From Diplonema japonicum (Eukaryota > Euglenozoa > Diplonemea > Diplonemida > Diplonemidae), in contig OZ025701.1 in the NCBI GenBank assembly GCA_964019335.1, positions 458,716 through 522,715 on the forward strand: 64,000 bases of DNA. Direction: 5' to 3'. The position numbers and the translations under genes are program-made. The notes under the pieces were generated by a model. That model was not told where the DNA came from. It was given only the letters and a program-made list of their open reading frames with translations, and made no database searches. Positions 43,475 through 54,074 of the stretch are shown piece after piece. Each line of letters opens with the position of its first letter. The first letter of the stretch is position 1.

Positions 43475-44857
43475 CTTGTGTCCCTTGGTGCGAGGTGGAG
43501 ATGGGAAGGGGGATGAACAAAAAAGAAACTGACGAGACAAAAAGGAGAAAAATCAGTAAAACAAGAAGAAAAAAACAAAAAACGTACGGAGCTACAAAAC
43601 ACGCTGTTGCCAACACAAGTGTTGTCATGAAATATAAGTAACCAACTTCCCTCTTCCATTAGTCAAGGGCGAGGGACTGGACTGTAGAACACAGCAACAT
43701 CGAGCCACACCACACTTGGTACGAAGCAATGAGATTTTCTCTCGGGGGAAAAGAAAAGAAGAAAAAAAAGCACTCAGCAAGGGAAAGACATCACATAGGG
43801 AAAATAATATCTGGGGGGGGGGGGGGGGGGGCTCAATTTGATTCCACAAAACATGGACTTGCAAGACACGTAGACATTGCCAGCTCTGCCGGCCATTTCT
43901 ATTTCGTTTGAGAAATGAATTTCTTTTTCCACTACACTTCAGTTGGTAGAAGGGAAGGGAGATTTCGGAGGTCCCCAGGGGGAGTGCAAGGGAGACCAAA
44001 CGTAGTTTCATTTTTTTACTGCTTACTTGACGGCCCGTATTTTATTCTTTCGGATGCTGATGCGCACCGAAGCAGAACAGAGCAATAGTGAGTGAAGGGT
44101 CACGCTAGTAGCTGTGATCGCTGCCACGTATTGACTTTGTACTACTCCGGTGTACAGAAACTGCACACGTGATTATTCATCAATTTTTTCCTACAAGAGG
44201 AGAGTCCGAAAAAAAAAGGGGGGGAACGAGCGCTGTCTTATCAGTTCATGAGGGTTGCCACCCTGCTAATACAAAGGAAAAAGGTGAGAAAATAAGTGCT
44301 TGTCAGAAAATACGCACGTACTCACGTGATTCCCTTTAATACAACAAAAAAAGAGGAGGAGGAGGAGGAGGAGGAGGAGGAGGGGGGGGGGGGCAACGAG
44401 TAGCAAAGGGGTTTTCGCCAGGAAGGCGAAAAATTGAGACAAAAACAAAAAAGGGGGACAAATTAGACATGTAAAGGTTCGCGTTTCGCGCTCACCAGCC
44501 AGTCCTGCGGCTTATGCATCTGTCGTCGTGCGTGCCCCCTCGTTGACACTTGTTGCGTGCGTTGTCTCTGCAAGGATGGGTTATTTGCTGGAAAAGACAT
44601 GCCCTCCTGTTTCTGCCCCTCTTTAACCGGTGGATCCCTGAATCCTCCTTGTCCCTACCTCAAATGGGGGGGAAATTGACCTCGCCTTCCTCCGTATCAA
44701 AGGATCAAGGAAATAATAGTGAAAACGCGTGGGGGGCAAAAAAAAAGTGGGTGGGGAACGGAAGAAGAAAAGAAGCATAGATGAGAAGGTAGTCGTTTGG
44801 TGAATTGATGCGACAGTTGGCGAGAGGCTTTCACAACAGCACACGATGCAGGAGGCA
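43475..44857. other. 1.4-kb intergenic region
   Basis: Contains a G run at 43815-43831, a (GGA)n microsatellite ending in a G run at 44353-44393, and a balanced stretch at about 44030-44180 that I cannot assign. No protein gene supported. Confidence 0.6.
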
Positions 44858-46390
44858 CTACGGGCATTCGGATCCGGGTGTGTAGGTACCGCCGTCTGGG
44901 CAGCACCGTGCTGGAGCGCAAGTTCTTACCCAGGTACAGTTATCGTCTTCAGGGTTGATGGCATCTTCAATGTTGACACCGACTGCCACGGCACCGAAGA
45001 CAAGACCCAGTACGAAGATGGCACAGGCCCACCTTACGGTAGCTGTGCCGAAGTACCCGGTGCCCTCCTCTTTGCTCAGCTTCACAGTAACAGCAGCAGG
45101 AAGCAGGAATGCGGCGCCAGTCAGCCCTCCCGCCCCCGTAAGCCCCAGCACAATGGATACGTCGTCGATCAAGTACGCGATCGCGAATGTGAAACCGATG
45201 TAGAAAGCCACCCACATAAGTCTCCTTCCCCAGAGGCTCACCTCACGGTCAGGGAAGAAGAACTTGTCCAGCGATGCAACGCATGGCTGGCACATGGTGG
45301 GGTACCCTGCAAGCACAGAGAGTGCGACCCCCAACCTCCCGATGATGACACTGATGTCGTCGGCCTCTTCGGTGAAGTTGAGGAGGACGTTGCCTTTTGT
45401 ATTGCTGTAAAAGGCGTAGTAGCCAAAGTAGCCGACAACACCGTACACAGCCCAGCAGATGGTGAGAGACGACCAGATCCACTTCTTCACCCGGATGGGC
45501 GTGGGGTCTCTGAACTCTCCGTACATTTGCACAATCTGAATGTGGGGTGCAAAGGCAAAGGTGATGATTGACACAGTGCGGAACATGTCTTTTGAAAACT
45601 CAAACCACGACATAGAGTCACCATCGTCGGGGGACTTAGAGCCGGACTTGATAACGATGACCATTGACATGAACAGCATTGAGATCACAGCAACGAGTGA
45701 CACATAGCGAAGGGCGTGGAGCGTTGGGAGGGCGCACAGAATCGCTTCTACACCGATTGCAAAGTACATCGGGGTGTGGCGTGACGCCCAAGCACTGCAA
45801 TAGTCTTCAGGTGTGTCGCCCATCCATACACCAATAGGCGGGGCGATCAAATCCCCGACAAGCTGGAAGTATGCAATGCCAATCCCCAGGGTGGAGACCA
45901 TGATGATGATCTGCACCATAACGGTACCCTTGGGACCAAAGACAGCCCGCATGATCCCCCCGTACGTCAGGTCTGTGTGTGTTGCGGATAACTTGCGTGC
46001 AGCCTCGCAGATCATAACACCCGACATTGCCATCAGAACGTACACAAGTGTCAGCAGAAAGAAACCGAAGATAACGCCCACAGACTTGAACGCAAAGGGC
46101 ATTGACAACGTCCCCGCACCCAAGCATACGTTGCACAGGTTGAAGGTAGACGCAAATATACCGGCTCCTTGGGCAGGTGCGTCCGGCACGAAGTCTTCAT
46201 CTTCAATCACTGTTTCTGCAGCTGCAGTTCCTTTCAGTAGCTTTAGGCTCTCATCCCAGTCCTCTGCTTCTGCGTACTTTGAAGGGGCGCCCGAAGGATC
46301 CTTCCCCCCGAACATCATCCACCACCATTTGAAGCCAGACTTCTCCTTCCTTGTTACGGTGATCTCCGTTCCAGCTTCTGAGCGTGCCAT
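44858..46390 (-). CDS. Amino acid/auxin permease family (AAAP, SLC38-like) transporter
   Basis: 510 residues from the ATG at 46390. A hydrophilic N-terminus of about 95 residues is followed by roughly eleven membrane segments. The first carries the family signature STFNLCNVCLGAGTLSMPFA. Others include GFFLLTLVYVLMAMSGVMI, VGYFGYYAFYS and LGVALSVLAGYPTMCQPCV. The family moves amino acids across plasma or lysosome-like membranes, usually with protons or sodium. Which amino acid is not determined. The last 25 residues (RTCAPARCCPDGGTYTPG) are Cys-rich and unlike a transporter tail. A GTAAG donor lies just before them (after NCTW), so the true C-terminus may be spliced to a different short exon. 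A 22-base G run lies upstream. Confidence 0.88.
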   Translation of the reverse strand: MARSEAGTEITVTRKEKSGFKWWWMMFGGKDPSGAPSKYAEAEDWDESLKLLKGTAAAETVIEDEDFVPDAPAQGAGIFASTFNLCNVCLGAGTLSMPFAFKSVGVIFGFFLLTLVYVLMAMSGVMICEAARKLSATHTDLTYGGIMRAVFGPKGTVMVQIIIMVSTLGIGIAYFQLVGDLIAPPIGVWMGDTPEDYCSAWASRHTPMYFAIGVEAILCALPTLHALRYVSLVAVISMLFMSMVIVIKSGSKSPDDGDSMSWFEFSKDMFRTVSIITFAFAPHIQIVQMYGEFRDPTPIRVKKWIWSSLTICWAVYGVVGYFGYYAFYSNTKGNVLLNFTEEADDISVIIGRLGVALSVLAGYPTMCQPCVASLDKFFFPDREVSLWGRRLMWVAFYIGFTFAIAYLIDDVSIVLGLTGAGGLTGAAFLLPAAVTVKLSKEEGTGYFGTATVRWACAIFVLGLVFGAVAVGVNIEDAINPEDDNCTWVRTCAPARCCPDGGTYTPGSECP

Positions 46391-46565
46391 GTTGCTTTGC
46401 CCGGTGTTTTTATTGTCCCCCCGCCCTCCTTTTCTTCATCGTGAGTCATTTAATTGAATGGGCGACGAAAAAAAACTAGGCAGCATTTTCGTGCTCAAAA
46501 AAAGGGAGGGGGGGGGGGGGGGGGGATTAGTGGTACGTAAGTGTCACATATTTATCAGACTATTG

Positions 46566-49500
46566 TCACAAACTAAGTGCAGCAAGAGACCGTCCCCTCG
46601 ATTTTGAAGAAGGTTTGCGCATTGGTGGGAAGTCTTCGATGAGACGCAGCGTACCGAGCACTTCCGGGGAACAGATAGAAGCACCTTCCTGGCCGTCTCT
46701 CTGGATCCATATTGACATCCTAGCTACACCGATGACAATAGCATATTGCTCCTGCCCTTCTTCACAAGAAGGTATTAGGACTTTACTCCCGTGCCCCAGG
46801 AATGGGTGCAATTCTTTAAAGCTTTCTTCAGATATGTCAAAGAGCAGCTTGGTCCACTTCCCGACGATGTCTGACTTCTTACGCTTGTCGTGTGCCCCCA
46901 CTTGCGGCAGCTCGTTGTCATCAGCGACCTTGCCTAAGTAGGAGAAGGCGCATTTGTTCAGATTGCACTTAAGGACTGATGTGGAGTATAAAAATTCCAA
47001 CTCGAGCTCCTCTTTGATGTCAAGTCCCGAGAAAAGAACTGCGCCACTGTGGTCGCTGACTGCGTACCACAGAGCAGCGCAGTGCGTGCCAATAATGGTA
47101 ATAACAGGCGGAAACAGGGCAGGATAGGTGTCGCAAAAGGAGCGCAGAAAAGGCGGTGGTGAGTGGCACAGGTAGCGATCACCATGTCGCACGTTGAATC
47201 GCAGTGTTGCAGAAGGGGCAATGTTGAAGGCAGCAGTAGTTGCGTCCCAGAGCTGGTATTCAAAAGGGTCCGCCTCAGGTATATGGGAAGGGCTCTCGCT
47301 AACGACATCTAAGGCATATTCCATGAAAAGCTCTTCTTTGTCCTTCGCATCAAACTCCGTTGCGCACGCATTCACATGTTCGTCCCTCTTCCACAACACT
47401 CCATTGCGCTCACCTAACACCACTGCGCACTTGCCTTTCAACACTTTCTTGCCATATTGCACCCTACTTCCTGCCCCCACACCCCATTTCTCCTTCAGAC
47501 CATTAATCTCAAAGTACATTACACCCTCCCCCGTAATGTATCTTGCCATGCCGGTATACGGTAACCGCTCCGTTACAACCTTGGCTGATCTCACCTGTTC
47601 ATGTTTTTCTTCAGGTGGTTCTGAAGCTAGTTTATTAGACTCTCCTGCAACTGTAGTTGCCTGAGTGCTCTCCATGAAGCCACGCAGGGAAGCAACCCAA
47701 CACACCTTTTCAGCCATCAAACATACGAAGCCTCTTGCATTGGTCAGACCTAAGTCTTTCGTGCAACGTACATTTGTAGCCAGTGACTGTTGCAGCGAAC
47801 GGAAATCTTCTTCGAGTTTTGCACTGACCTCGCGCTCTTTGCGTTCCTTAACAAGCCTGGCACGCCTCCTTGCTAACAGAGCAGAAATCTTTCGTCTAAC
47901 CACTTCGTGGTGCTTGAGCCCGCTTTCATGCCCATCACTCTCCCTCAGGGTCTGGTACTCTTCAAGTGTGGGAACCTTCACTTCTGCACCATGTTGCTTG
48001 CTCACTGCAAGCTTTCGTAGCCCCTTTACTTCTGATTCTCGCATTGTGAGACATAGCCCCAATCTGTTGAGTGTCACCTCCAGAGCCTGACGGAAGTTCT
48101 TGCAATTGTAATCCTTGAAGTTCGCAACCATCTCTGCAACAGCATGCTTTTGAACTGATGTCAAGTGCAGTGCAACTGATTCTTCCGTGATGCTTAGTAC
48201 AGAAGGGTGCAGTTCTGGCGTCTCGGTGCTACCAGACCGAATACAAAGCATCTTGACTCTATCCGCCTCCTGCAAATGCGTCACCTGTACTGAAGGCTTT
48301 CGCTCCCATGTGCGGAGCACATCTCGGTTTAATAAAGTAGCACCCTGCTCTCCGTCCACGTGCACTGCGAGCATTCCATCGAGTGTTCCCAGCACGGTAG
48401 CTATTGTTCCTGGGCGCTGCCAAGAATATGTCTCATGGACGCCATATGCTGCCCTATCTCGGCGTGCGGTGCAGTCGTATTTGCCGTAGTTCGCAACCCG
48501 AGTGCCTCTTGGGAACTCGTCATCGTCCTTGATCCCAACAAGCTCGCAGTCCTGCGTGACATACGACAACACTGACGGCAGAGTGGTTTCATCTGACAGG
48601 TCAATGGTCGTGAAGTTCCTAGCGCTACTAGGGCGTAGGGAGTCGCGGAAGGGATGTAAAACTTCGAAGCCAATGGGTTGCACATGCAGATGCTGTTGCA
48701 GCTCTGTCCTCGACCCTCCGGGAAGGGGAACAGCGAACCGTGAGCCGTGCGGCTTCACCCACAGTTCGCCTTGGTACACGCCCACTATGGTACCTTTCAC
48801 TGATGGGCGGCAATGCTCGGAATACAAAACGACCTGCTGGTGGCACAGCCCGTACCTCTCCACCGCCACTTTGCCTCTGTCGAATATCACTTCAACCCCA
48901 AAGCATGTTAGATAGGGGAACTGATCTTCTGGCAGAGGTTCTTTGTATCCAAGGCATTCGGGGATTTCCACCTCGCACTTCACAGGAGTGAGCACGGAGT
49001 GTTGCAAGGGGAAAGCACCGGTCTGACCTTCGATCATGCCCCACAGTGTGCCATCGTGAATACCAAAGCATCTCACAAGTCGATGTAACCATCTTCCAGC
49101 TTTTATCTTTAAAAGCATTCCAAGTGTGGTCTCGTGTTGGTACAAAACATGCGGGCGTGCATCAAGTTCAACGAGAGTGCCGTCGAAAGACACAGCAGTC
49201 ACATGTTTCAAAGGACTCTCATATGACTCAGGAAAGGGCTGAAGTACATTCTGGACGCCAATATCTTGCGGGCGGATTTGAGCAAAGGTGTCTGCAGGCG
49301 ACTGAAACTCAAATGACGCTAACTGTCCTGTGTCTTGTAGCCTGATGCACATAGTGCCACGTGTAAGTCCCACAACTACTCCAACAGATCCTGCCCATGG
49401 GCCAGCCCCAAAAAGGATCCTCTGGCCAGGATACAGGCCTACTCTGGAACAGCTTTTGACAGAGGCATCATACATAGTCCCATCTATTTCTTCAAGCAAG

Positions 49501-51989
49501 ATAGAAGGCTGCACAAGCGGCACATTGTGCACCTTTCTGGCAGCGTAGGTGGAAAGAGGGGAGAACAAGGGAATGGGAAGTCCCTTGACTACATCTGCAA
49601 CCCACAAGACATCATTTCTGATACCCAGGACAGTGCACAACGTTCCATGCAAAGCCGTTTTCGTAATGAGAAAAACATCGTCAGCAGCTGCCCCTCGTGC
49701 ATGCAACAGGCTTTTGTCTCGCGAAAACCATCCAACCAATCTGTGACCAATAGGGAAGACCACACCGGGACCTTCACCACGTTCTACAATCACTGTATGG
49801 TCTTGTTCTCCCTGTTGTTGGGTGTTTTCACTAAAGTCTTGTTGCAACCATGAAACAACAGCCTCATCTGTGTCTCCATCACAGTAAGTACGGAGATACA
49901 CAGCTGCCGAAGTCACCATCTGGCGGATGACAAGGTCAGTTATGGGGTACTGGAAGGCAAGGCGCGCGAGGGAGAAGGCGCTTCTTGATAGCTCCTGTCT
50001 CTCGCCCTTTGGGTGTATGATAGGGGGGACATCTGGATAGTGAATGACAGGCACACAGGGAGCAAGTACTAAGTTCTCCGTGAATTTCCTTTTACAGGGA
50101 ATGAAGGTGGTAATGACTTGGTTGTTTCGCGACAAGCAGATGCCTGTCAGCTGCAGAACTCTCACGAAAAGAACGGATCTGTGGAGATCATGAGGTGTGA
50201 AGTGGTACTTTTCAATATGCTTGCCAAACTTGTCTCCCAACTTTGGGACAACTAAATCAAACCAGAAGGCAATCCGCGTGTCGTCTTCAACATCTGTCTC
50301 ATCTCCGAATAGCACTTCGATGGCCTGTAGCACACCTTCACCCCCACTCCTTAACGCCACCCACATCAGCTCTTTCACTACCCTGCTTATCATTTCAGTC
50401 CTCACACCCATGATGATGCTGTTGATCACTGTTATATACTCCTTTGCTGGTGCTTCCTGCTTCGATCGCTCTTTGCTACACAACCAGTAAGGGTGCAGCA
50501 TGCCGGCATTCAAGCGGTGGATCCTTTCGAACAGCTCGTTGTGCACCAAACCTAAGTACCGCAGGTTTGTCCCCCTTGCATGGCACATGGAAACTAGCAC
50601 AGACGGGGAACCTTCACGAGGGGGTACAACAAAATATGAAAGGAAGTCTGCTTCAGAAGATTGGTTTTCTCGAATGTATTGCAGAGATGTACAAATGAGA
50701 TCATTGACAAGATGGTGAAGGAGTCCTGTGATCAGCAAGTCATGGAGGAGAGCTGACTCCAGAGATCGGTCTGTATCGGTGCTGAAGGGGGTCCAAGCAT
50801 CTGGGGATATTGGTATCTCAGTACCATTTTTGGTCATCGACATTGCAAGCATCTCTTTGCGGAACATTTTGTATAAAAACTCACCTTCTCCGGGTACTGG
50901 GGGGTAAATACGCCCAATCCCTGTTGTGCAATAAAATCTGTTGTCAGGACATTTCACCAACTGCACGTCCCATGGACCTGGAGGTCTTGTGTTAAGCATC
51001 TTGTGTAACTTCGCCATGATTTGTTCGCCCTCTCTATTATTCTGGTGTGTAGCTTCGCCTATCTCCACAGGCAGAACTGGCCTCACAAGTATTCTATGTC
51101 CAACGTAGGTGATGGTGTAGTATGGGTACCGTCCAAGAGCTGCTTCGGGAAGAGAATGCAGGGCATTCAGGCCTTTAAGCTTGTGGGATAAACCCTTCAT
51201 AGCCGCGGGGTGCGACTTGAATCTGGCTATCCTCTCCATGGATCCAGCAAAGCAGTAGTGCACACCAGCAACAACAACGTTGTAAGGAGGGGCTTGTTGG
51301 TGTGCGTTTGAAGTTTGGAACCTGTCCATCCCGTGGTACACTGTGTTATATTGTAGCTTCTCGACGAGGGACGTGAGCCGCATTTTTGACAAGTGAGTTT
51401 TGTCAAGAATCCTTTTAGCAAATTTTTGCCTTGTGGTCAAGAGTTCAGGTGGCTTTTTATTGGGGGACTCGAATTCGCTTGTTGCTTCTCCTCGTCCTGC
51501 CCTTGTCTGTGTCTTAACTAATGCAATAGCGACAGGAGCCGTTGCGTCTAGGAAGGCGTTCAGTATCGCTTGCAGTGCGGCCAAACGGTGCGCCTTTTCT
51601 ACGTTGTTCGATGCAGGAAGGTTGCATGCTTCCTGCCAGTCATTCGTCCACTTCACGTTGCTCTTACATTCTGCAGGATACCCGTGTAATGGCCAGCCCT
51701 TTCTTCCCTCTAACTCGTTGTCTTCTTTGTAATTTCTCTCTGCACCCTCATACACCCCAGGAACCATCCCACTAGGGTTCAACACTACTTCTTGCACGGC
51801 TTCTTTCCCTGACATTTCTTTCCGTGTTTTTACTTCTTCCAATTTGCATTCACCAATCTGCACTGTACCGCTGGTCCACTTTGCCCTGCTGTTTTCGTAA
51901 ATCTGAAACTTATCTTTTCCTTCATCTTGTATGAAGGCGTTTTCATATTTCTTTTTAAACGCAATAGGGTACGGACCGAACCCTTGCAT
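46566..51989 (-). CDS. Giant CLU-like protein with repeated SH3-like modules
   Basis: 1807 residues in one exon from the ATG at 51989. The first third resembles the central domain of Clustered mitochondria (CLU) proteins: VYHGMDRFQTSNAHQQAPP, ITYVGHRILVRPVLPVEIG, DNRFYCTTGIGRIYPPVPGE and PISPDAWTPFSTDT. The middle and C-terminal parts repeat a module of about 60-120 residues at least seven times. Its core is G(T/V)hxxVhGhxxGxLWV followed by a Gly-Ala step: GTLCTVLGIRNDVLWV, GSVGVVVGLTRGTMCI, GTIVGVYQGELWV, GTIATVLGTLDGMLAV, GKCAVVLGERNGVLW, ITIIGTHCAALWY and YAIVIGVARMSIW. Near residue 1400 is a Lys/Arg/Glu-rich helix (ISALLARRRARLVKERKERE). No membrane segment. CLU proteins bind mRNAs for mitochondrial proteins, and whether that holds here is unknown. 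Confidence 0.7.
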   Translation of the reverse strand: MQGFGPYPIAFKKKYENAFIQDEGKDKFQIYENSRAKWTSGTVQIGECKLEEVKTRKEMSGKEAVQEVVLNPSGMVPGVYEGAERNYKEDNELEGRKGWPLHGYPAECKSNVKWTNDWQEACNLPASNNVEKAHRLAALQAILNAFLDATAPVAIALVKTQTRAGRGEATSEFESPNKKPPELLTTRQKFAKRILDKTHLSKMRLTSLVEKLQYNTVYHGMDRFQTSNAHQQAPPYNVVVAGVHYCFAGSMERIARFKSHPAAMKGLSHKLKGLNALHSLPEAALGRYPYYTITYVGHRILVRPVLPVEIGEATHQNNREGEQIMAKLHKMLNTRPPGPWDVQLVKCPDNRFYCTTGIGRIYPPVPGEGEFLYKMFRKEMLAMSMTKNGTEIPISPDAWTPFSTDTDRSLESALLHDLLITGLLHHLVNDLICTSLQYIRENQSSEADFLSYFVVPPREGSPSVLVSMCHARGTNLRYLGLVHNELFERIHRLNAGMLHPYWLCSKERSKQEAPAKEYITVINSIIMGVRTEMISRVVKELMWVALRSGGEGVLQAIEVLFGDETDVEDDTRIAFWFDLVVPKLGDKFGKHIEKYHFTPHDLHRSVLFVRVLQLTGICLSRNNQVITTFIPCKRKFTENLVLAPCVPVIHYPDVPPIIHPKGERQELSRSAFSLARLAFQYPITDLVIRQMVTSAAVYLRTYCDGDTDEAVVSWLQQDFSENTQQQGEQDHTVIVERGEGPGVVFPIGHRLVGWFSRDKSLLHARGAAADDVFLITKTALHGTLCTVLGIRNDVLWVADVVKGLPIPLFSPLSTYAARKVHNVPLVQPSILLEEIDGTMYDASVKSCSRVGLYPGQRILFGAGPWAGSVGVVVGLTRGTMCIRLQDTGQLASFEFQSPADTFAQIRPQDIGVQNVLQPFPESYESPLKHVTAVSFDGTLVELDARPHVLYQHETTLGMLLKIKAGRWLHRLVRCFGIHDGTLWGMIEGQTGAFPLQHSVLTPVKCEVEIPECLGYKEPLPEDQFPYLTCFGVEVIFDRGKVAVERYGLCHQQVVLYSEHCRPSVKGTIVGVYQGELWVKPHGSRFAVPLPGGSRTELQQHLHVQPIGFEVLHPFRDSLRPSSARNFTTIDLSDETTLPSVLSYVTQDCELVGIKDDDEFPRGTRVANYGKYDCTARRDRAAYGVHETYSWQRPGTIATVLGTLDGMLAVHVDGEQGATLLNRDVLRTWERKPSVQVTHLQEADRVKMLCIRSGSTETPELHPSVLSITEESVALHLTSVQKHAVAEMVANFKDYNCKNFRQALEVTLNRLGLCLTMRESEVKGLRKLAVSKQHGAEVKVPTLEEYQTLRESDGHESGLKHHEVVRRKISALLARRRARLVKERKEREVSAKLEEDFRSLQQSLATNVRCTKDLGLTNARGFVCLMAEKVCWVASLRGFMESTQATTVAGESNKLASEPPEEKHEQVRSAKVVTERLPYTGMARYITGEGVMYFEINGLKEKWGVGAGSRVQYGKKVLKGKCAVVLGERNGVLWKRDEHVNACATEFDAKDKEELFMEYALDVVSESPSHIPEADPFEYQLWDATTAAFNIAPSATLRFNVRHGDRYLCHSPPPFLRSFCDTYPALFPPVITIIGTHCAALWYAVSDHSGAVLFSGLDIKEELELEFLYSTSVLKCNLNKCAFSYLGKVADDNELPQVGAHDKRKKSDIVGKWTKLLFDISEESFKELHPFLGHGSKVLIPSCEEGQEQYAIVIGVARMSIWIQRDGQEGASICSPEVLGTLRLIEDFPPMRKPSSKSRGRSLAALSL

Positions 51990-52095
51990 CGTTGCATGTC
52001 GACCTTTGAATATTGACAACCGGTTGCACCAACGACATAGGGCACTAGGTAGCAAAATAACAGGGCTGGAAAGCTCCGCTAGCTTCGGTCAAGTG

Positions 52096-53964
52096 TTACA
52101 ACTTTTGCTCCTTAAGATTGAAGGTGTGGCGCTTGTATCCCTTGGTGGCCTCATGGACGAGCCTATTGCAAAAGTGACACAGCCACGATGTGCATGTTGT
52201 GCATTCCACACAGGCCAGAGATGCGTGGCATCGTTGGCATGGGTGCGCTGCTGACACTTTGAAAGAAGATCCTGACGAAAGCAGGGCCTGGCCAGCCTTG
52301 CTGTGTGTGTAATGAGTGGGGTAGAACAAAAAGCAAACGCTAATCCGCTTGTCAAGGTAGATTGTCTCCGGAAGTGCGGGAGCGACGTGGGACTGCAGCC
52401 AAGAAACCAGATCGTCCTCTGAAGAAGAAAGGGTTTTAGGAAGCTGCTGGACGTAAATCCATTGGTCTGTTTTAGGCCTTGCACAGTGTATGTCGAGGGT
52501 ATCGGGTGTCATCTCTTCAAGACCAATGATGCGGGCTAGCTCATCCATCATCACTTGTTCATGTGAGTGTGCTTCCTTGAGTTGTTTTACAAGCTGCTTC
52601 CGGGTTCTCTTGTACTCCAACGCAGTAAGCTTGTTGTATGACACCTTGCTCTGCTCAAGCGCTCGTGATCTTGATGTAGAAGGCAACAGTCCACCGATCG
52701 AAATTCTTTTATGGGTTGCTTGAAGTATTGGATCCTTGTCATCGTCTAGTTCGTCTTCTGAGTCAGATGAGTAGGGGTCGTCTGGGGATTCAAACATCAT
52801 TGATTGGATCTTAACACAATCTGCCATGAAACGGTCGTAGGCCGCATTGCTCGTCTGAAGGTCAATCAGTTCGTGATGCTGGGAAACTAAACTCGTCCTA
52901 TAGTCGCAGTGTCCCTCGGAGGTCTTGACAAGAGGTGCGACGCCTGCATTAGTGTTTCTTCTTATAGTGAGTATTGATCCAGCTCTAGCATGCTTTGGGT
53001 TGCTGAGGAAGCTTGTGAACAGAGAACCGCGGTGAAAAGAGTCCTTCCTTCGCCTCAAGGCTTTAGAAGCAACTCCTATCTCCGCTGCAATCTGCTCTAT
53101 TGTGCCATACAACCTGTCCGCCTTTCGCCCCTCCCCTCGTTTTTCATGCAAGATCTCATTTGCTGTATCCCAAATGCCTTGCAAAAAATCACCTTCTTCA
53201 CCTAACTTCTCTATCAATTCACCTTGTGCAGCGCAATATCTCTCGACCCCTTCTACTACCTCAACTGCTGTTCTCACATTTACTTCACACAATCCTTCTT
53301 TTACTTCGCTCTGAGATTGCTTTTCATATCTTTCTAAGTTTTCAAGAATGGCCTCGACACCTTTCTCAAATTCTTCAATCTCCTTTTGCAGGACATTTTG
53401 TAAACCCTCAGTGCCTTGTACTGGTAAAGGGGTTTGTGCTTCAGAATTATGGCTATTAGTTGTGGCTTCAGAGAGAGTTGCTGGTATTAGGAGTGGGGTG
53501 CTTGGGTGGTCAACCAGTTCAATCGCCCATGACATTCGTCGAGATGCAGGCAGTTTTCTAGAAGATCTCTTTCTACTTAGAGGAGATGGGGCACAGGAGT
53601 GAGGTGTGACTGATCTGGAAGAGGCTGCTTGAAGAGCTGAGTGAGATGAGATCCTGGGAGGGGGGAAACTTGCAGGCGGCTTTGGATCATAATTGGGAGA
53701 ATGATCAAAGTAAGTTCTTGCACATGCTTTGCAAACCAGTACAGCAACACTACCTACCATACCTATCACACCAGCAACACTCATTAGTATTTCTCCTTTT
53801 CTCTGTCCCCAAGGTACCAATATCCCATGATCCACTCCTTCCCACTCTTCTGCTGAGTATGAGCATGCCCAGGCAACTCCTTCAGATGGACATGCAATAT
53901 AATTCAGGTACAATGAATCTGGCACATGTAGGGCAGAATCTGTCTGAAGCAATGCATTGGGCAT
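52096..53964 (-). CDS. Single-TM protein with coiled coils and C-terminal B-box zinc finger
   Basis: 622 residues from the ATG at 53964. A frame-closing TGA is five codons upstream. The first 56 or so residues look extracellular (aromatic, with two Cys). A membrane segment (ILMSVAGVIGMVGSVAVLVC) is at about 60-79. Then come a Ser/Pro/Arg-rich stretch, a coiled coil (KEIEEFEKGVEAILENLERY), an acidic patch (SDSEDELDDDKD), another helix (YKRTRKQLVKQLKEAHSHEQ) and, near residues 575-615, a B-box-type zinc finger (CQRCHASLACVECTTCTSWL, CHFCNRLVHEATKGYKRH). The very short ectodomain right at the edge of repeat DNA suggests the gene has lost upstream ectodomain exons. It sits 106 bases upstream of the giant CLU-like gene. 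Confidence 0.75.
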   Translation of the reverse strand: MPNALLQTDSALHVPDSLYLNYIACPSEGVAWACSYSAEEWEGVDHGILVPWGQRKGEILMSVAGVIGMVGSVAVLVCKACARTYFDHSPNYDPKPPASFPPPRISSHSALQAASSRSVTPHSCAPSPLSRKRSSRKLPASRRMSWAIELVDHPSTPLLIPATLSEATTNSHNSEAQTPLPVQGTEGLQNVLQKEIEEFEKGVEAILENLERYEKQSQSEVKEGLCEVNVRTAVEVVEGVERYCAAQGELIEKLGEEGDFLQGIWDTANEILHEKRGEGRKADRLYGTIEQIAAEIGVASKALRRRKDSFHRGSLFTSFLSNPKHARAGSILTIRRNTNAGVAPLVKTSEGHCDYRTSLVSQHHELIDLQTSNAAYDRFMADCVKIQSMMFESPDDPYSSDSEDELDDDKDPILQATHKRISIGGLLPSTSRSRALEQSKVSYNKLTALEYKRTRKQLVKQLKEAHSHEQVMMDELARIIGLEEMTPDTLDIHCARPKTDQWIYVQQLPKTLSSSEDDLVSWLQSHVAPALPETIYLDKRISVCFLFYPTHYTHSKAGQALLSSGSSFKVSAAHPCQRCHASLACVECTTCTSWLCHFCNRLVHEATKGYKRHTFNLKEQKL

Positions 53965-54074
53965 TAGTATCTGTTGTATGGTTCATATTGTTGATCCTGG
54001 ATTGTTATTGAGACTAATGGGGGGGGGGGGGGGGGGGGGGTCACATAGTCCTTAAAAAACGTGGTAAACGTGAA

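Noticed and set aside
46566-51989. Bacterial or viral origin for the giant single-exon gene
   Set aside because: Base composition and codon use look like its neighbours, and other long genes here (pseudouridine synthase, ALDH) also lack introns.
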